Source: Adiantum capillus-veneris
Lineage: Eukaryota; Streptophyta; Polypodiopsida; Polypodiales; Pteridaceae
Length of the DNA stretch: 64,000 nucleotides
Assembly: GCA_014529385.2 (NCBI GenBank)
Contig: CM043956.1
Location: 84,743,721-84,807,720 of the forward strand
Reading direction: 5' to 3'
Position 1 is the first letter of the stretch; every line of letters begins with the position of its first letter. The position numbers were made by a program, and so were the translations under genes. The notes under the pieces were generated by a model that saw nothing but the letters and a program-made list of their open reading frames with translations, ran no database searches and was not told the origin of the DNA. Of this stretch, positions 33,555-44,560 are shown one piece after another.

Positions 33555-34060
33555 TTACAATGTCTCTATGAACAAAGTGTCATAGAAAGTAGAGAAGGAT
33601 GAGAATTTATACAAATTTGCAATCTTCTCTATGCTCTCTTTATTAAGACAAGCTCTGAATAGCTCCCTATCTCCTTTGTTGAAAGCGAAAGGAAGGCTAT
33701 TAATAAGACGCAAATGAGGGAAAAATTCACCAAATGTGAGTCTATGAAGCATGAACTCTGGCCGCAAGTTTCCTGAAGAGTCTTCCTCAATGGTGAAATG
33801 CACTCGCCAAACACCAAATTTCACTCTATTTACCAATCTTAGGGCACACACTAGTTGGATGAATGCGCGGTCTTCCTTAGTGCCCAACAACAAGAGGAAA
33901 ATGGAATCCACGCGTAGGACCTTCCGTCTTAACTTCACCACCCTCTTGTTATGAGGGAGACGCCTTACTACTTGCTCCTGCAACTCAATTGGTAATAGAG
34001 CTAGATCCCTAAGGATTGAACTTTCACTGCACACACATTCCCAGTTAAAACAAATGATCG
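33555..34060 (-). CDS. Accessory ORF upstream of gag, paralogous copy B1 (probable exon)
   Basis: This open frame is the partner of 33,050-33,508. Its conserved part begins after a 3' splice-like site (TGTGTGTGCAG, ending about 34,026) with SSILRDLALLPIELQEQVV, then RRLPHNKRVVKLRRKVLRV, FIQLVCALRLVNRVKFGVW, LHRLTFGEFFPHLRLINSLP and a C-terminal acidic/aromatic tail. The frame stays open upstream to 34,109 but without an ATG. The LPxELxxxxVRRLP start looks faintly like an F-box, but the match is too weak to call. Copy order and orientation indicate a tandem duplication inside the element. Confidence 0.6.
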
Positions 34061-34135
34061 TTTTTTTGTTTCTTGTAACAACTTGGACAAAGAAAAAACA
34101 AACATACACACTATTTTGCCAGGCTGCACTTCATT

Positions 34136-34273
34136 TTAAAATAAAATGAACACATGTACATCAAAAGAAGTGTGGTAGTTGATGAGAGGTAGAATGACAG
34201 GGTTTGGTGATGCAAGAATTTCTCCTACTCTTTGGGCACCAAACATGAACACCATACGTTGTTGAAAATGGAT
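34136..34273 (-). CDS. Short accessory ORF, paralogous copy A2
   Basis: This 45-codon open stretch reads ASPNPVILPLINYHTSFDV and ends VFILF-stop. It aligns with ASVNPFILPLIRYDLSLDV and VFVLF-stop of the copy at 34,376-34,588. No ATG opens it, because a TAA lies just upstream in frame. It may be an exon or a decayed duplicate. Confidence 0.45.
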   Translation of the reverse strand: MHFQQRMVFMFGAQRVGEILASPNPVILPLINYHTSFDVHVFILF

Positions 34274-34375
34274 TTACCTACTAATTGCAATGTTTATTCT
34301 AATGTGTGGAGTGAAATGGAAGGGGAAAACCTCTATTCCTGGGCCATTATCCATGGTCTATGCATGACCTAATGC

Positions 34376-34588
34376 TTAAAACAAAACAAAAACATAGACG
34401 TCCAAACTAAGGTCGTACCTAATGAGAGGCAAAATAAAAGGATTTACTGAAGCGTTTATCTCGGCCAACCTAAGAGGACCTAAAATTCTACGAATGACAC
34501 GTTGAAATTGCAACTTAGTACTAACAATTATGTGTACCTTTTGCCTTGCAATGGGAATGAAGGGATCATACAAATTTTCGTGATTCAT
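34376..34588 (-). CDS. Short accessory ORF, paralogous copy A1 (possible first exon)
   Basis: It starts at a true ATG (34,588, MNHENLYDPFIPIARQ) just downstream of the PBS and 5' LTR, so it is the first ATG-initiated frame of the element. It encodes 70 residues including LQFQRVIRRILGPLRLAEIN. A donor-like AG|GTACGA lies at 34,418-34,419, which could splice it to the B-type exons. Against that, similarity to copy A2 extends past this donor to the stop. The function is unknown. Confidence 0.45.
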   Translation of the reverse strand: MNHENLYDPFIPIARQKVHIIVSTKLQFQRVIRRILGPLRLAEINASVNPFILPLIRYDLSLDVYVFVLF

Positions 34589-34644
34589 GCAAACTACTTG
34601 ACTATGCTAAAGGTTGATTCTACACAAAAATACACAAGCCGTCC

Positions 34645-34661
34645 TCAGTGGGGGCACCAAT
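34645..34661 (-). other. Primer-binding site of the Tat/Ogre-like element
   Basis: The minus strand reads TTGGTGCCCCCACTGAG directly after the ...GCTTCA end of the 5' LTR. A TGG start next to the LTR is the rule for tRNA-primed elements. The sequence is not the initiator-Met type seen in other elements of this window. The exact tRNA was not assigned. Confidence 0.7.
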
Positions 34662-34662
34662 T

Positions 34663-34834
34663 TGAAGCGGTTTGGGGCGGGCAACAAGAAGAGTGGCCTC
34701 CAAGCACTCTTCTAGGCTCCCATGCTGCTCAATTGGGTTGGGGTTGGGAAAAAACAACAAACACACACACAAACCCGCAACCTAACCCTACAAAAATTTG
34801 GGGCACCACCTAGCTTGGATGCGAACTAGGACGC

Positions 34835-34872
<38 letters not shown>

Positions 34873-37248
34873 TGCTCGGGCTGCTTTGAAACGTATCGGC
34901 AATGATCAAGAAAACACAACTATATATTTAAGAAAGAGAGAGAAAGGGGGAGGGGGTGCTTGTTGCATTAATACCTTCTTACAAATCTGTCATGAAAAGT
35001 CAAAGTGAGATTAGTATTTGTTCAACATAGCTTGCGTAAATTTCACCACAACACATCACAAGAAAAGCCACCCCAATCACTGTCTTAAGGCCAGGGGAGT
35101 CCTCTCCACCCTGACGCCCTCTTACAGTATGTGGGATTTATGGCTAAATTGATGACAACACTAGAGACAAGCTATCAAGAACTTAACAAAAAAAACACCA
35201 AGACACTTGCGCATCATTGTTGTCCATTACTTCACGTTGGAAGGGAGACAAAGTATCCAAGCTTAGTCCAAATCCACCCTCCTTGATTCAGCAAATGTTG
35301 GGCTTACACTAGTAGGAGAAATGATAGATTTCCTACTCTCAATTTAATGATCACTCTCTCTCTTACAATGGCATAGAGTTCCCTTGCTAATCCCCTATTA
35401 CAACACATGCACATGCATAAGACCATGAGCTTCCACTCAAGAGCTCCTTCTAGAGAGGTTGAGCTTGGCTTCTCAAGCTATAGCATAGTGCTCTTTGCTT
35501 ATGGATCCCCCTTTTGTGCTAGCTACACCCTCCTTTTATAGCAATTTTGAAGGCTAGGGTTACTCCTCTAACCATGGTTGGGTTAGATTTTCAGCCATTT
35601 ATCTAATTTCTTCTGCTTGGAATTATCAAGAAGTTGGTGGGGAAAGAGAGAGGAGAGAAATGGAGGTGATAGGACTTTTCATAGTGGGTTAGTGTTAGTA
35701 GAGTTAGTATTAATTTACAAATGGAATTGGATATTTACAATGGGAGTATCCATGTAGGATACAAATAAGGAAGAAAAACTCTTAAGAGGTAAGAAAAGGT
35801 GGATTTATTACAAGGTTGATGCTCCAAGTGTCTTGAGTAGGGCCAATTTTGACGCTTGTTGACGGTCCACTAGCTTTGACGGTACATTTTTTCTCCACTC
35901 TTGACCTTCCTTGAGAGACAAGGTAATTGAAGCTGAGTAATCAACCACCATGATGCTGTCTTTTAAGAGAAGAGGCTGAATTTTGTGGTTTTTTTGATAG
36001 ATATGGGTAAATTGGAGGAGGAAAAATGAGACTAGGTGGTCAATTTTGGAATGGAATTGTGTGTGGGAGGTATGAGTTCACCATGGTTTCTCTTATTCTT
36101 CAAGGTTGAGGAGAAGGTGAGTAGGGTGCAGAGAGGAGTGGTGAGAGAGGTGGGGATGATGAGTGGAGAAGTGTGTGTGAAAGAGGAAAATGATAAAGTG
36201 GAAGAGAGAGTGTGGCTGCATAGCATGGGAAAACTGGGGTCCACTAATAAAATCATAGCTCACAGCTCGTAGCTCAAAAAAATATGAAAACATTTGAGGC
36301 AAAAGTTCAGCCCACGAGCTACAACTGTTGTTTGTATCACCTTTTCAAATTCGGAGAGCAAGTGAACTTTAAAAATTCAGCAAAATTGACCATTTTTTTC
36401 CACTGCACAAGGTCCTTGTGGGGTCCTTCTTTGGATGATTCTTTTGAATACCTCCAAGAGTGAGCCCTCCATAGTGCATGTATGCATGCCACCTACCCTT
36501 GACCTTATTTGGTAGGTCTATAATTGAAGATATTGTTGAGATTATGATATAAGTGAATAGTACAACTAAGAAAATCAAATATTGAGGGGTTTAAAAAATA
36601 TGTACATGTCAAATATAAATAATATAAGTGGAAAAAATATAAAGGGGTCAAAAGAAATCTCTCTCATTATGAGGCTACCATAAAAAGATAAATATTTTTG
36701 GTGTTCTAATTTTTTAGAAAAAAAACAAAATAGATGTAGGAAGGGAAAAATCACAATAGTGAAAAAATATACACATAAATAAAACTAGTTTTTTTGGATT
36801 TTTGTTGGGGTGGAGTTACACCAAATATAAGAGAAGCTTACATGAAAATATTTCTATATGGAATAAAGAGTATGAAAAATGGTAAGAAAAAATTGTGGTA
36901 ATGGTGAGGCAATGTCTGCATAAATAACACACACCTAAGTAGAAATATTTAAATAAATACCAAGATAATTATGAAAAAATCTTTTATTTAGGCCCTATAT
37001 ACAAATAAATATTTACATATGCATGGGCCATAATATACTTTTATTTTTTATTTTATTTTTATTTTCTTGGCTCAACTAGCCCAATGACTAGCTAATTGAG
37101 GGTTTTTTAAGAAGATATGGAAAAAGTCTCGTGACTCACGCACGCCTATGTACAGTGAAATGGTAGGGATAGCCACAGTGTTTGGGTGATTTTGGTAGGG
37201 TGAGGTAACTCACTGTGGCAATTACAAAGAGCCGAAAAACGGCTATCA
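34663..37248 (-). repeat. 5' LTR of the Tat/Ogre-like element
   Basis: It is the partner of 25,076-27,674. It carries the element's promoter by position. A (GA)n tract lies at about 34,836-34,869 near its 3' end. Short reading frames are shared identically by both LTRs (for example at 26,480-26,716 and 36,036-36,272) and are non-coding by every other sign. Confidence 0.95.
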
Positions 37249-37540
37249 GCGTCTTGCAATTGTTAGTGTGTGTGATTGGGTTGATTAGAGGTGAAGAGAA
37301 GTGGATGTAGAGATTGCCCTTCATTGTGGCTTAGCTCCTCCATAAGCCGAGAAGCTCACCTCATAGAGTTAACCATTCGTGTTGCCATGATTAGCTCACT
37401 AATTGTGTGAGTATTTCCATGCCTTATCCCGGTAGCTCATCCCTCTGGATTGATAATTTTGTTGGTCATTGGAGCTATTGCAGTGATGGGGACCCCCAAC
37501 ATGTTGATTTTCACATTGGATTTGAGTCATGATGCATTGT
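37249..37540 (+). other. Right flank of the Tat insertion
   Basis: No coding signal is visible. It begins GCGTCTTGCAATTG and probably continues the older LTR split at 25,075. It then passes into the copia relic at about 37,540. Confidence 0.4.
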
Positions 37541-40112
37541 TAGCTCTTGACGAGTATTATGGGCAGAATTGGATTGTGGACTCGGATGCTATCTTTCACG
37601 TGACTCCTCACAAGGAGTAGTTTTCTACATACACTACCACACATAGAATAGTGACTAAGAATATCTTATGAGGCTGATATATGCGGTGTGGACACCATCA
37701 AGTTTTCTATGTGTAATGGCACTGAGTTTATGCTACTCAATGTGAGACATGTACCCAAATTTTCAAAGAATTTTGAACAGCTGGACGAATTGGGTTACAC
37801 TACAATATTTGCTCGTGGTTCTTGGATTATTAAGAAGTGGAATCTGGTCATGTTTAAAAGACAAAATTATGGCTCATTGTACTCACTTTATGTCTCTTTC
37901 GTGGAAGAGAATTCTATTTGTGTAGCCGAGTTGCCGTCTACAGAATTGTGCATAGCAAACTAAGTCATATGAATAAGAAGGGAATGAAAGTCTTGCAGCA
38001 TTTTGGTTATATCCATGTGTTAGATTACTTTAACTTTTCCTTATGTGAGCATTGTATCTATGGCAAACAAGCTAGGTCGACATGAGCGCCTTTGGGGTTA
38101 GGGAGTCCTGTAGATCACGTTCATAGCAACTTGTGCGGACCTATGTCAGTCAAGTCTCCACGAAGAACATTATACTTTCTGACATTCATAGATGACTCTA
38201 CTAGAAAGGTGTGGGTTTATCTCTTGAAGTAGAAGAGCAACGTCTTTACTGTCTTTCAGAAGTTCTTAGCCCTGGTCAAGAACTAATCGAGTAGAAATCT
38301 TAAAGCTTTGCAAAGTGACAATGGAGGTGAGTATGTCTCCTCCGAGTTCAATGATGTTTGCAATAAACGAGGCATTAGAAGAAATTTTGCCACACCTTAC
38401 ACACCCGCCCAGAACGGTGTGGTTGAGAGGATGAATATAACTATTCACGAACGAGTCACTTCTATGTTGTCTATGGCCAACTTACCTGAAGGATTTTGGG
38501 GGAAATCTATTATAACAGTTGCTTACTTGATCAACTGATCACCTAGTACACCACTAGAGTACAAGGCTCCGCACGAGATGTGGATGGGCAAACAACCCAA
38601 TTATGATAGATTATGTGTATTTGGGTGTGAAGAATTCTCTCATGTGCCAAAAGTGCTTAGAAAAAAGTTGGACCCCAAATCACACAAGTGCATCTTCATT
38701 GGATATGGTATGGATGGAGAAATGGGATATCTTCTCTGGCACCGAGAATCTAAGAAGGTTATACGCAAGTCACAGGTGATATTCAATGAGTCTAAGATGC
38801 ATAGAAAGCTAGTGAAAGACATTATCATAGAGTATGGTTTGAGGATGTTGCCTCACCACCAGTTACATAGAATGTTGGACGTTCTAGTGATGCACCTTCC
38901 ACTAGTACACACACACACACATGTTTCTCCAAAGAGAGCGGAATCTAGCAGCTAGGCACTTCAGAGATCTACTCGTACATCTTGTGCACTTTAGTGTTTT
39001 GAGCCAGGATTAGACTATTTGCTAGTCACTGACTACGGTGAGCACACTTGCTACAAAGAGGCCATTCAAATGGATGATAGCGTGAAGTGGAAAGAGGCTT
39101 TGCAATCTAAGGATAACTCGATCTTAGCAAATAAAACTTGGGATTTGATAGAGTTACCACTGGGTAAACATGCATTGCCATGAAAATGGGTGTACAAGAA
39201 TAAGTATGCGACAGATGATCTCGAGCCTAAGTATAAGTCTAGATTGGTTGCTAAAGGGTTCAATCAAACAACGTGGTATACTTGAACTTTCGCAGAAAGA
39301 GTATGTTCACAAGGTCTTGCATTGTTTTAATATGCAATGGGGGAAAGAATTGAGTATCCCAATGGTTGCATACGAAACACTTATCAAGCATGATTGTCCC
39401 AAATCGTATGCTAAAAAGGCAAAGATGGAAAAGGTGCCTTATTCTTTGGCAGTTGGTAGTCTCATGTTTGACATGGTTAGCACACGGCCAAACATTGCAT
39501 ATGCAGTAGGAGTGGTCAGCATGTTTATGGAAAATCTAGGCACAAGGCATTAAGAAGCCGTAAAGCACATCTTGAGATACATCAAGGGCTCAGCTAGCAA
39601 GTGCTTACGCTTTGAAAACAGTGATGCATCCATATTTGGATACACTGATTCAGATTATGCGGGTTGTGTGGACAGTGATGCATCCATATTTGGATACACT
39701 GATTCAGATTATGCGGGTTGTGTGGACACTAGGCGATCCACATCTGGCTACGTTTTATTGTTTTTTGGAGCGGTAGTTTCTTGGAGATTGTGTCTCTAGA
39801 ATTGCACTTTGTCTTCCACCACTGCGACAGAGTATGTTACAGTTTCCAGTTCTAGTAAGGAAGCGGTGTAGTTATCTCGTCTAGTGGGAGACCTTGGTAT
39901 ACACTAGACTCCAGTGCTACATTACAACAGTCAAAGTTCACACGGATGAAAACCCATTGGATGCTCTAACAAAGAGCTTAGCCTCAGAGCGGTTTTCACA
40001 TTGCATAGAGATGATGGGTGTAGGGTGAAGCCATGGTCATGCTTCACGTTTGTATAGTTGTACATATTAGCCCCTACATTCTTCAGCCATGTTGGAATTT
40101 TAAGTTGGAGAT
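37541..40112 (+). pseudogene. pol: Decayed Ty1/copia pol (protease, integrase, RT remnants, RNase H)
   Basis: The order is copia-like. First comes a protease strand NWIVDSDAIFHVTPHKE (about 37,568; the usual DSG reads DSD). A GAG-pre-integrase zinc finger follows (KLSHMNKKGMKVL...LCEHCIYGKQAR, about 37,960-38,085). Integrase shows LCGPMSVKSPRRTLYFLTF, DDSTRKVWVYLL, LQSDNGGEYVSSEF and PYTPAQNGVVERMN (38,110-38,430), and the first catalytic Asp appears replaced by Asn (HSNLCGP). RT fingers follow (KWVYKNKYATDDLEPKYKSR, about 39,185). Then comes a deletion that removes the YVDD core. The RT end and RNase H follow (GSLMFDMVSTRPNIAYAVGV, RYIKGSASKCLRF, GYTDSDYAGCVD, STTATEYV). Numerous stops and shifts show it is dead. 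Confidence 0.9.
39619..39726 (+). repeat. 54-bp tandem duplication in copia RNase H
   Basis: The units 39,619-39,672 and 39,673-39,726 are identical. In frame they repeat 18 residues (SDASIFGYTDSDYAGCVD) containing one of the RNase H catalytic Asp motifs. Confidence 0.95.
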
Positions 40113-40400
40113 TGCTAGGTTTCAAGCCCCGTGGCTAGTTATCGTCGGGCGCCTGCCACTTATACTCTTATTGGTTATAATGAAACAATAAGGAGAGTGA
40201 GACTATTGTCTCACATAGCTCCACGAAGTGTTGTGTCTTCTTCTTCCCCCTTCTCTCCTTCCCACTTCTACACTCTTCGCACCCACAACGTGAAATGATA
40301 TCGTGGGGTGGCTTTTACAACGTTCTCTTGAGCGGTTATACTTTCCTGAGATTGCATGTAATTTTCTATTTGTTCATCAGCCTTCTATGGTGTAGTTCTT
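40113..40400 (+). repeat. Copia 3' LTR start
   Basis: A purine stretch (AAGTTGGAGAT) precedes TGCTAGGTTTCAAGCC. The sequence that follows is non-coding and has LTR character. The canonical start would be TGTTAG. The partner 5' LTR was not found, and the right boundary is approximate. Confidence 0.55.
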
Positions 40401-40419
40401 GAATTGATAAATACCTGAG

Positions 40420-40922
40420 GCATAGATGGCTCTCCTTTTTTGCCTTCATTGGGACTTTTTTCATGACCGAGACCATGGGACAAGCCCTTGCAAAGTGCCC
40501 AATGTTTTTACATTTGAAGCATGCACCAAAACATGTACCAAGTTCAACTCAATGATCTTCAGATCGACCCCCACATTCACCAGTGGGATTTTGGGTTGGG
40601 TCTTTCTCAAATCCCACCAAATGTAGATCTTATTCATTGCAGAATCTTAGGATCTTCTAGATGTCACAAACAATGGGGTGTTGAGGGAGGCTTCTAGATC
40701 CTTCAGATTTCTTCTTAGCCACATTGAGAGGTTTATATACTCTACCCACACCGAGAACATGTCCTTGAATGCATCAGTGGATTCAAAAGATTGATCCCAT
40801 GGGACCATACACATCGGTGCCCAGTTAAAGAATAGTGGGCTTGTGGCTAGGATTTTGTTCACATTTGATTCATTGTTGAGCTGCATAAAAAAGAATCCTT
40901 TAGCAAGGTACTTGGCCATCAC
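40420..40922 (-). pseudogene. LINE ORF1-like relic (DUF4283 plus CCHC knuckle), copy 1
   Basis: The minus-strand frame from 40,922 reads KYLAKGFFFMQLNNESNVNK, FNWAPMCMVPWDQSFE and VWVEYINLSMWLRRNL, the pattern of DUF4283 in plant LINE ORF1 proteins. After a stop, MNKIYIWWDLRKTQPKIPLV and then CFKCKNIGHFARACP (40,484-40,519) give the Cys-x2-Cys-x4-His-x4-Cys zinc knuckle. These domains bind nucleic acid in the LINE ribonucleoprotein. At least one stop interrupts it. Confidence 0.75.
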
Positions 40923-40999
40923 AACTAGTCAGCCATGATTGAGGACTTCGGAAAAATAAAGACAATTGACCGCTTTGGTCCGCACCCACCCATTAATAA

Positions 41000-41155
41000 A
41001 GGTGGGTGTAACAAGTAGAGGAAATAATAAAAAAACTTAATAAAATAGAACTTTATGAGGTTCTTAAATGAAAGGACTCTTTCACAAACTAAAGGTTGTT
41101 CCATTTTCCACTTTTTTTTGTGGTGCAATGCTCACTTTTATAGTGCACTATTGGC
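41000..41155 (+). repeat. Direct repeat pair, first copy (partner 43,039-43,172)
   Basis: AGGTGGGTGTAACAAGTAGA, GAAATAATAAAA, GAGGTTCTTAAATGAAAGGA, CTTTCACAAACTAAAGGTTG and CTTTTATAGTG all recur in order at 43,039-43,172. A further shared block (CCACTCAGTGTC...ATATCATCAACATAT) lies at about 41,172 and 43,378. The pair brackets the second DUF4283 relic. Confidence 0.75.
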
Positions 41156-41849
41156 TAGAACTACAACATAACCACTCAGTGTCCCACCACAAAAATTGCA
41201 TATCATCAACATATCACTCTGACATTGCAATCCCACACCTACTGCACACACAGCACGACTGAGCCAAACAAACACCATAGGACACCACGTGTGTATTGCA
41301 ACCTTCTCAAACACACAAAGCAAGCTTTTTGGGTGAACTAGCCCCTTCCTTGGTAGCCATCGATGCCAAAGAAGATGCCTCTGCTGCCACCAAACATGCC
41401 CTCCCAAACAGGCCTATCAAATGATACTTTGACCAACATCTTTCCTCTGTGAGAAGGCGAGAAGATGGCCCTCTCCAATTTTCACTTCTTATTCAAAAAA
41501 ACAAGGTTAAGACTACCTTTGGCCTTTTATAACAAAAAGTTGGAAAACAAGCTCTATGAAGGGACCATTTACAAACTAAAATACGTTTCTTTAAAACCAA
41601 AGGTGAAAGAAAATTCATAAGGCTATTAGATGAAGGGATGCATTTACTGACCGAACGCGATGAAGGTTCACTTCAAAAGCTACGAAGGAATGAGAGTTAT
41701 ATGGAGTAGGTCGGTTTTTTTTCTACCAAGTCCCACATTATGTGGGATATTTGTATTATGAAAAGCAACAAAGTTACAAGAAAGAGATTTTGCCATGGGA
41801 TCAAAGGGACTTCTATTCTTTGGCTTTTGCAGGAAGCCAAAAACCCATA

Positions 41850-42420
41850 TAGTTACTCATACAAATAGAGCAAAGCATAAGATTCTACTTTTTTTCTTCT
41901 TTTTTTCAATAAATCTAGTATCTCATGCAAGGACTCTTCAAGTTTACTTTGATCCTTTATTGGACTAAAGAAGACAGTCTGTAGCCTAGGCAAGTCATTC
42001 CTTGCATCGATTTGCTCTTGGATTTTACTGTCCATTATTTATTCATACACATGCACAATGCTCTCTTCCTCTTGCTTCTCCATTGTAAGAGAGCTAGTGT
42101 CATCAATGACTGAAACCTCAGCCACATTCTTGTCACACCCTTGCTCCATTGGCATGCTTAGATTCCTAGCCAGGGGCTTCTTGAGATCTTTGTCAGCTCC
42201 GCTTCCATGTAGTTTTGACCATTGGTGTGTCAGTAGCCGCAGCCATAAGGCAATGCCTAGCAAAGTGACCAATTCTGCAACATTTGTAGTAGGTTGTGGG
42301 GAAGGAAGAAAACACCAATTCTCAAAATGCTCCAAAGAACCCCATGTTCAAATCTACAAACTCGGGGATGGGTCTATCCATGCTCCATAAAATGCACATC
42401 TTAATATCTAGACCTTATCT
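41850..42420 (-). pseudogene. LINE ORF1-like relic, copy 2
   Basis: On the minus strand from ~42,415 it reads IKMCILWSMDRPIPEFVDLN, then MGFFGAF. After a shift comes YYKCCRIGHFARHCLMAAA (about 42,295-42,240), a zinc knuckle that has lost its first Cys. An acidic tail follows. The order matches copy 1 at 40,420-40,922, where IYIWWDLRKTQPK precedes the knuckle. It is decayed. Confidence 0.6.
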
Positions 42421-42759
42421 TATCTGTCGAAACTTTGACATAAAGAGCAATTGGCCCATCTTGAGCAGTTGGCCGATCCTGGTGACTATGGACTGGGTGA
42501 GAGTACAATAAGCTAAGGAGTCAAAAAGCCTTGCTGACATTAAGAGGATGAGAGATATGAGGAGTCGGTCTAAATGAGTACTTACAATCACATGCCATTA
42601 TTGTTGTCTTTTAATATAAAATATTATTTTTCATTATACACATAATTAAAAATGCATTATCTATACTAATAGATAAAGGGGGAGGGAATTCCGATCCCCC
42701 CCCCCCCCGACACGCAGCAACAGTAGATTAATCCGGCAGTGTCTCCTACAGCGTTCGGG

Positions 42760-42849
<90 letters not shown>

Positions 42850-43560
42850 GGCTATACTAGTATGTTATAATGGGCCTCACTTAAACAACAATGGGCCTCA
42901 CTTAAACAACAAGGTGAAAGGCTCGTATTGCCATTCTCAAACAAAATAAATTGCAAAGAAAGTAAAATTGAAACAATAAAATAATAAGACTCATTGTTAA
43001 ACTAAAATAAAAGAATATTTTAATGCTTTCACAAGAAAAGGTGGGTGTAATAAGTAGAGGAAATAATAAAACAATTTAATGAAGTGGACCTTTCTGAGGT
43101 CCTTAAATGAAAGGAATCTTTCACAAATTAAGGGTTATTCCATTTTCTATACTTTTATAGTGAGCTAATATACTATAAACAACCTTGGAGGGAATTACAA
43201 GAGACATGCGTGCAGAGACACTATCATGGAACCATACAAACAATATCAATCATGGGGCTTTTATAGGGAGGCCCAAACCCTTACATAAGTAGATACACTA
43301 GTTGATGAGGGGATCCAACCGCCATATGGACAAAGCAAGGAACTTTGAAAAGGAAAACCATGTAGTAGATTCCAATCACCACTCAGTGTCCACCATAGAG
43401 ATCGCCTATCATCAATATATATATCACCTATCATCAATATATATATATATATATATAGATATAGGAGACTGGTTTTCCAATGCCACGTGTCAAAGTTTGC
43501 TACATCCGGTGAGTTCCGGTTTATATGAGTGAGGGGGTGAGGGGAGGAGAGAGAGGCCGC
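42421..43560. other. Non-coding DNA with poly-C, AC/GA and AT microsatellites
   Basis: It contains a poly-C run (about 42,696-42,708), (CA)n (42,762-42,792) joined to (GA)n (42,793-42,848), a tandem TGGGCCTCACTTAAACAACA pair near 42,870-42,912, the second copy of a direct repeat (43,039-43,172) and an AT tract (about 43,436-43,458). No gene is visible. Confidence 0.6.
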
Positions 43561-43755
43561 CGAAGGCAGCCAGCCGTACTATATATATGGCATTCATGCT
43601 AATTGGTAAAAGTGAAGGCTGGCTCCACCTTTGTACACATATATAAAGCTTGGTATGTGCCTACAATCTTTTTTGCATTTCTTTTTATAGGAATCTAGCA
43701 AGATACTTCACAAAGAAAAAGGAAATGGGGTCCTTTTTTGGGGCGATGCGATGTG

Positions 43756-43812
<57 letters not shown>

Positions 43813-43836
43813 TTAGATGCCATGTGTCAGCAAATT

Positions 43837-43887
<51 letters not shown>

Positions 43888-44194
43888 GGATTGTCTTGGG
43901 CTGAGTGACGTGAGGCAATGCATCATGAACGCTGGTTATCAGACGGGGGAAGGTGTAGGTTCTCTCTTTTGTTCGTTTCTCTGCAGCTTGTTGGAGGTGA
44001 TCAAGGCTGGTTATCAAAGGGGGGAAGGTGCATGTTCTCTCTTTTGTTCGTTTCTCTACAGTCCATTGGAGGTGATGGTCTCGGTGAGCACCTTGTGAAT
44101 GGGAGCGTACGTAGGGTACTGACTGTGTTTCGGAGAGCCGAGACAGTAGGCCAAGCGTGTGGAGGGGAGGGAGAGAGTAAGATGCGAGATGTGG

Positions 44195-44235
<41 letters not shown>

Positions 44236-44560
44236 AAGAAGAAGAAGAAGAAGAGAATTTTAACATCGTTGTTATGTGGGTGGCATTGTGCGTGTGTGGT
44301 TGTGCTGCAGAGAGATAGTGGGAGAGCGAGAGAGAGGGCGAAGGTCTTGTATGATTCTAGAATGGCTGAGAGCTGAGGACGAAGGCAGAGAGATGCAGGA
44401 AGATGGGAGGAGAGAGTTGAATCGCAGGACTGCATAGCACTGTCAGCCATGGCGGGAGGGGACGGGGGATGCACGCAGTAGTATCGTACCGAATCTGCAT
44501 TGAGCCTACGTGGCAGAAAAGCGTTCGATCGCTGCTCTGAGAAAGGTGTCCTACTAATTG
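43561..44560. repeat. GA-rich low-complexity region with an imperfect ~76-bp duplication
   Basis: (GA)n tracts lie at about 43,758-43,811, 43,846-43,881 and 44,199-44,231. Between them, GCTGGTTATCAGACGGGGGA with the following TCTCTCTTTTGTTCGTTTCT (about 43,930-44,003) is repeated at about 44,006-44,078. Apparent reading frames are poly-Ser/Leu or Arg/Glu artefacts of the dinucleotides. Confidence 0.8.

Larger units (their letters stand above)
25076..37248 (-). mobile_element. Full-length Tat/Ogre-like Ty3/gypsy LTR retrotransposon, 12.2 kb
   Basis: Two nearly identical ~2.6-kb direct repeats (25,076-27,674 and 34,663-37,248) flank a minus-strand interior. The order along the minus strand is 5' LTR (right), PBS, an accessory ORF block (34,588-33,050), gag (33,000-32,095), protease (32,080-31,193), RT/RNase H, a second RNase H, integrase, C-terminal tail (to 27,703), polypurine tract, 3' LTR (left). 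Each LTR starts TGATAGCCG and ends ...CCGCTTCA on the minus strand. GCGT lies at both flanks (25,072-25,075 and 37,249-37,252), probably the remnant or full extent of the target duplication. By eye the LTRs differ by roughly 20 substitutions plus a few indels over ~2.58 kb, so insertion was recent. An extra RNase H before integrase and ORFs between LTR and gag are Tat/Ogre hallmarks. Confidence 0.95.

Noticed and set aside
33555-34060. Host F-box gene captured by the retrotransposon
   Set aside because: The LPxELxxxxVRRLP start is only weakly F-box-like and the rest does not match a known F-box partner domain. I kept it as an unknown accessory ORF.
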